DNA of 64,000 nt, from positions 171,258,516 to 171,322,515 of the forward strand of contig OX465281.1 of assembly GCA_949987705.1 (NCBI GenBank), given 5' to 3'. The notes beneath the pieces were generated by a model. That model was not told the origin of the DNA, ran no database searches, and was given only the letters and a program-made list of their open reading frames with translations. The first letter of the stretch is position 1. Every line of letters starts with the position of its first letter. The position numbers and the translations under genes were made by a program. Shown piece by piece: positions 63,874 through 64,000 of the stretch. The DNA comes from Thereva unica. Taxonomy: Eukaryota; Arthropoda; Insecta; Diptera; Therevidae.

Positions 63874-64000
63874 ATGGCTCCTCGAAAATGTGTTAATTCT
63901 CCAGATAACTTCTGCTGTATATGTGGAAATTATGTAATACGGAAACAACAACAAACTATTTCTAAATCTATCGAACAGCTGTATGAAAGATATTTTAAAA
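63874..64000 (+). CDS. Start of a CxxC zinc-type protein (cut by window end)
   Basis: ATG at 63874 opens MAPRKCVNSPDNFCCICGNYV, running open to the window end. A C-x2-C pair (CCIC) suggests a zinc-binding start. I recall a family of uncharacterised arthropod proteins beginning MAPRKCVN with a FCxVCG motif, often in repeated, TE-rich sequence; this may be one. Function unknown. Confidence 0.6.
   Translation, partial: MAPRKCVNSPDNFCCICGNYVIRKQQQTISKSIEQLYERYFK

Overview
The window is AT-rich insect genomic DNA made almost entirely of transposable elements (TEs). The evidence for an insect is errantivirus-type gag-pol-env elements with LTRs starting AGTTA, R1-clade and CR1/Jockey-type LINEs, Tc1/mariner, pogo/Tigger, hAT and Helitron remnants, a tRNA-derived SINE, and short 60-83 bp introns. 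I cannot name the order. I see no complete host gene, no rRNA and no CRISPR; the few non-TE coding hints are weak.

Layout, left to right. (1) 1-6000: errantivirus A on +, cut by the window edge: fused gag-pol, spliced env, 3' LTR. (2) 6106-13980: small non-autonomous elements (a 1-kb element with a 5 x 145 bp array, a TIR pair enclosing a SINE, a 238-bp MITE), a 2.08-kb pogo/Tigger element on - with an intron-containing transposase, and a Helitron helicase relic. (3) 13985-17600: a nearly full-length CR1/Jockey-type LINE. (4) 18221-42675: a chain of elements separated by (TA)n tracts: R1-clade 3' end, foldback A, foldback B, Gypsy D (-, carrying a MITE in pol and a 3.67-kb TIR element in its LTR), an R1-clade LINE, a PHD-finger LINE (-), a MITE, a long-TIR Tc1, a second Tc1 and an internally deleted mariner. 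(5) 42676-47700: a long-TIR element with an unfamiliar multi-exon gene. (6) 48307-63567: a DDE transposase gene (-) split by Gypsy C (+, two 310-bp LTRs that look identical, TSD TATC). Errantivirus E (-) lies next to it, and the env of E is split by element F (-, two 1-kb LTRs differing by one base, TSD GGTA). (7) 63874-64000: start of a CxxC protein, cut by the window end.

The nesting gives a relative chronology. The DDE gene is older than Gypsy C and errantivirus E, and E is older than F. Gypsy D is older than the MITE and the TIR element inside it. C and F look very recent. F is striking because it keeps a long gag but has a ruined pol, so it must have been copied by enzymes supplied in trans. 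C is the most intact element and has an in-frame UAA between gag and pol.

All family assignments come from motifs read by eye. Nothing was aligned or searched, so identities such as 'LTRs look identical' are visual and should be recomputed.
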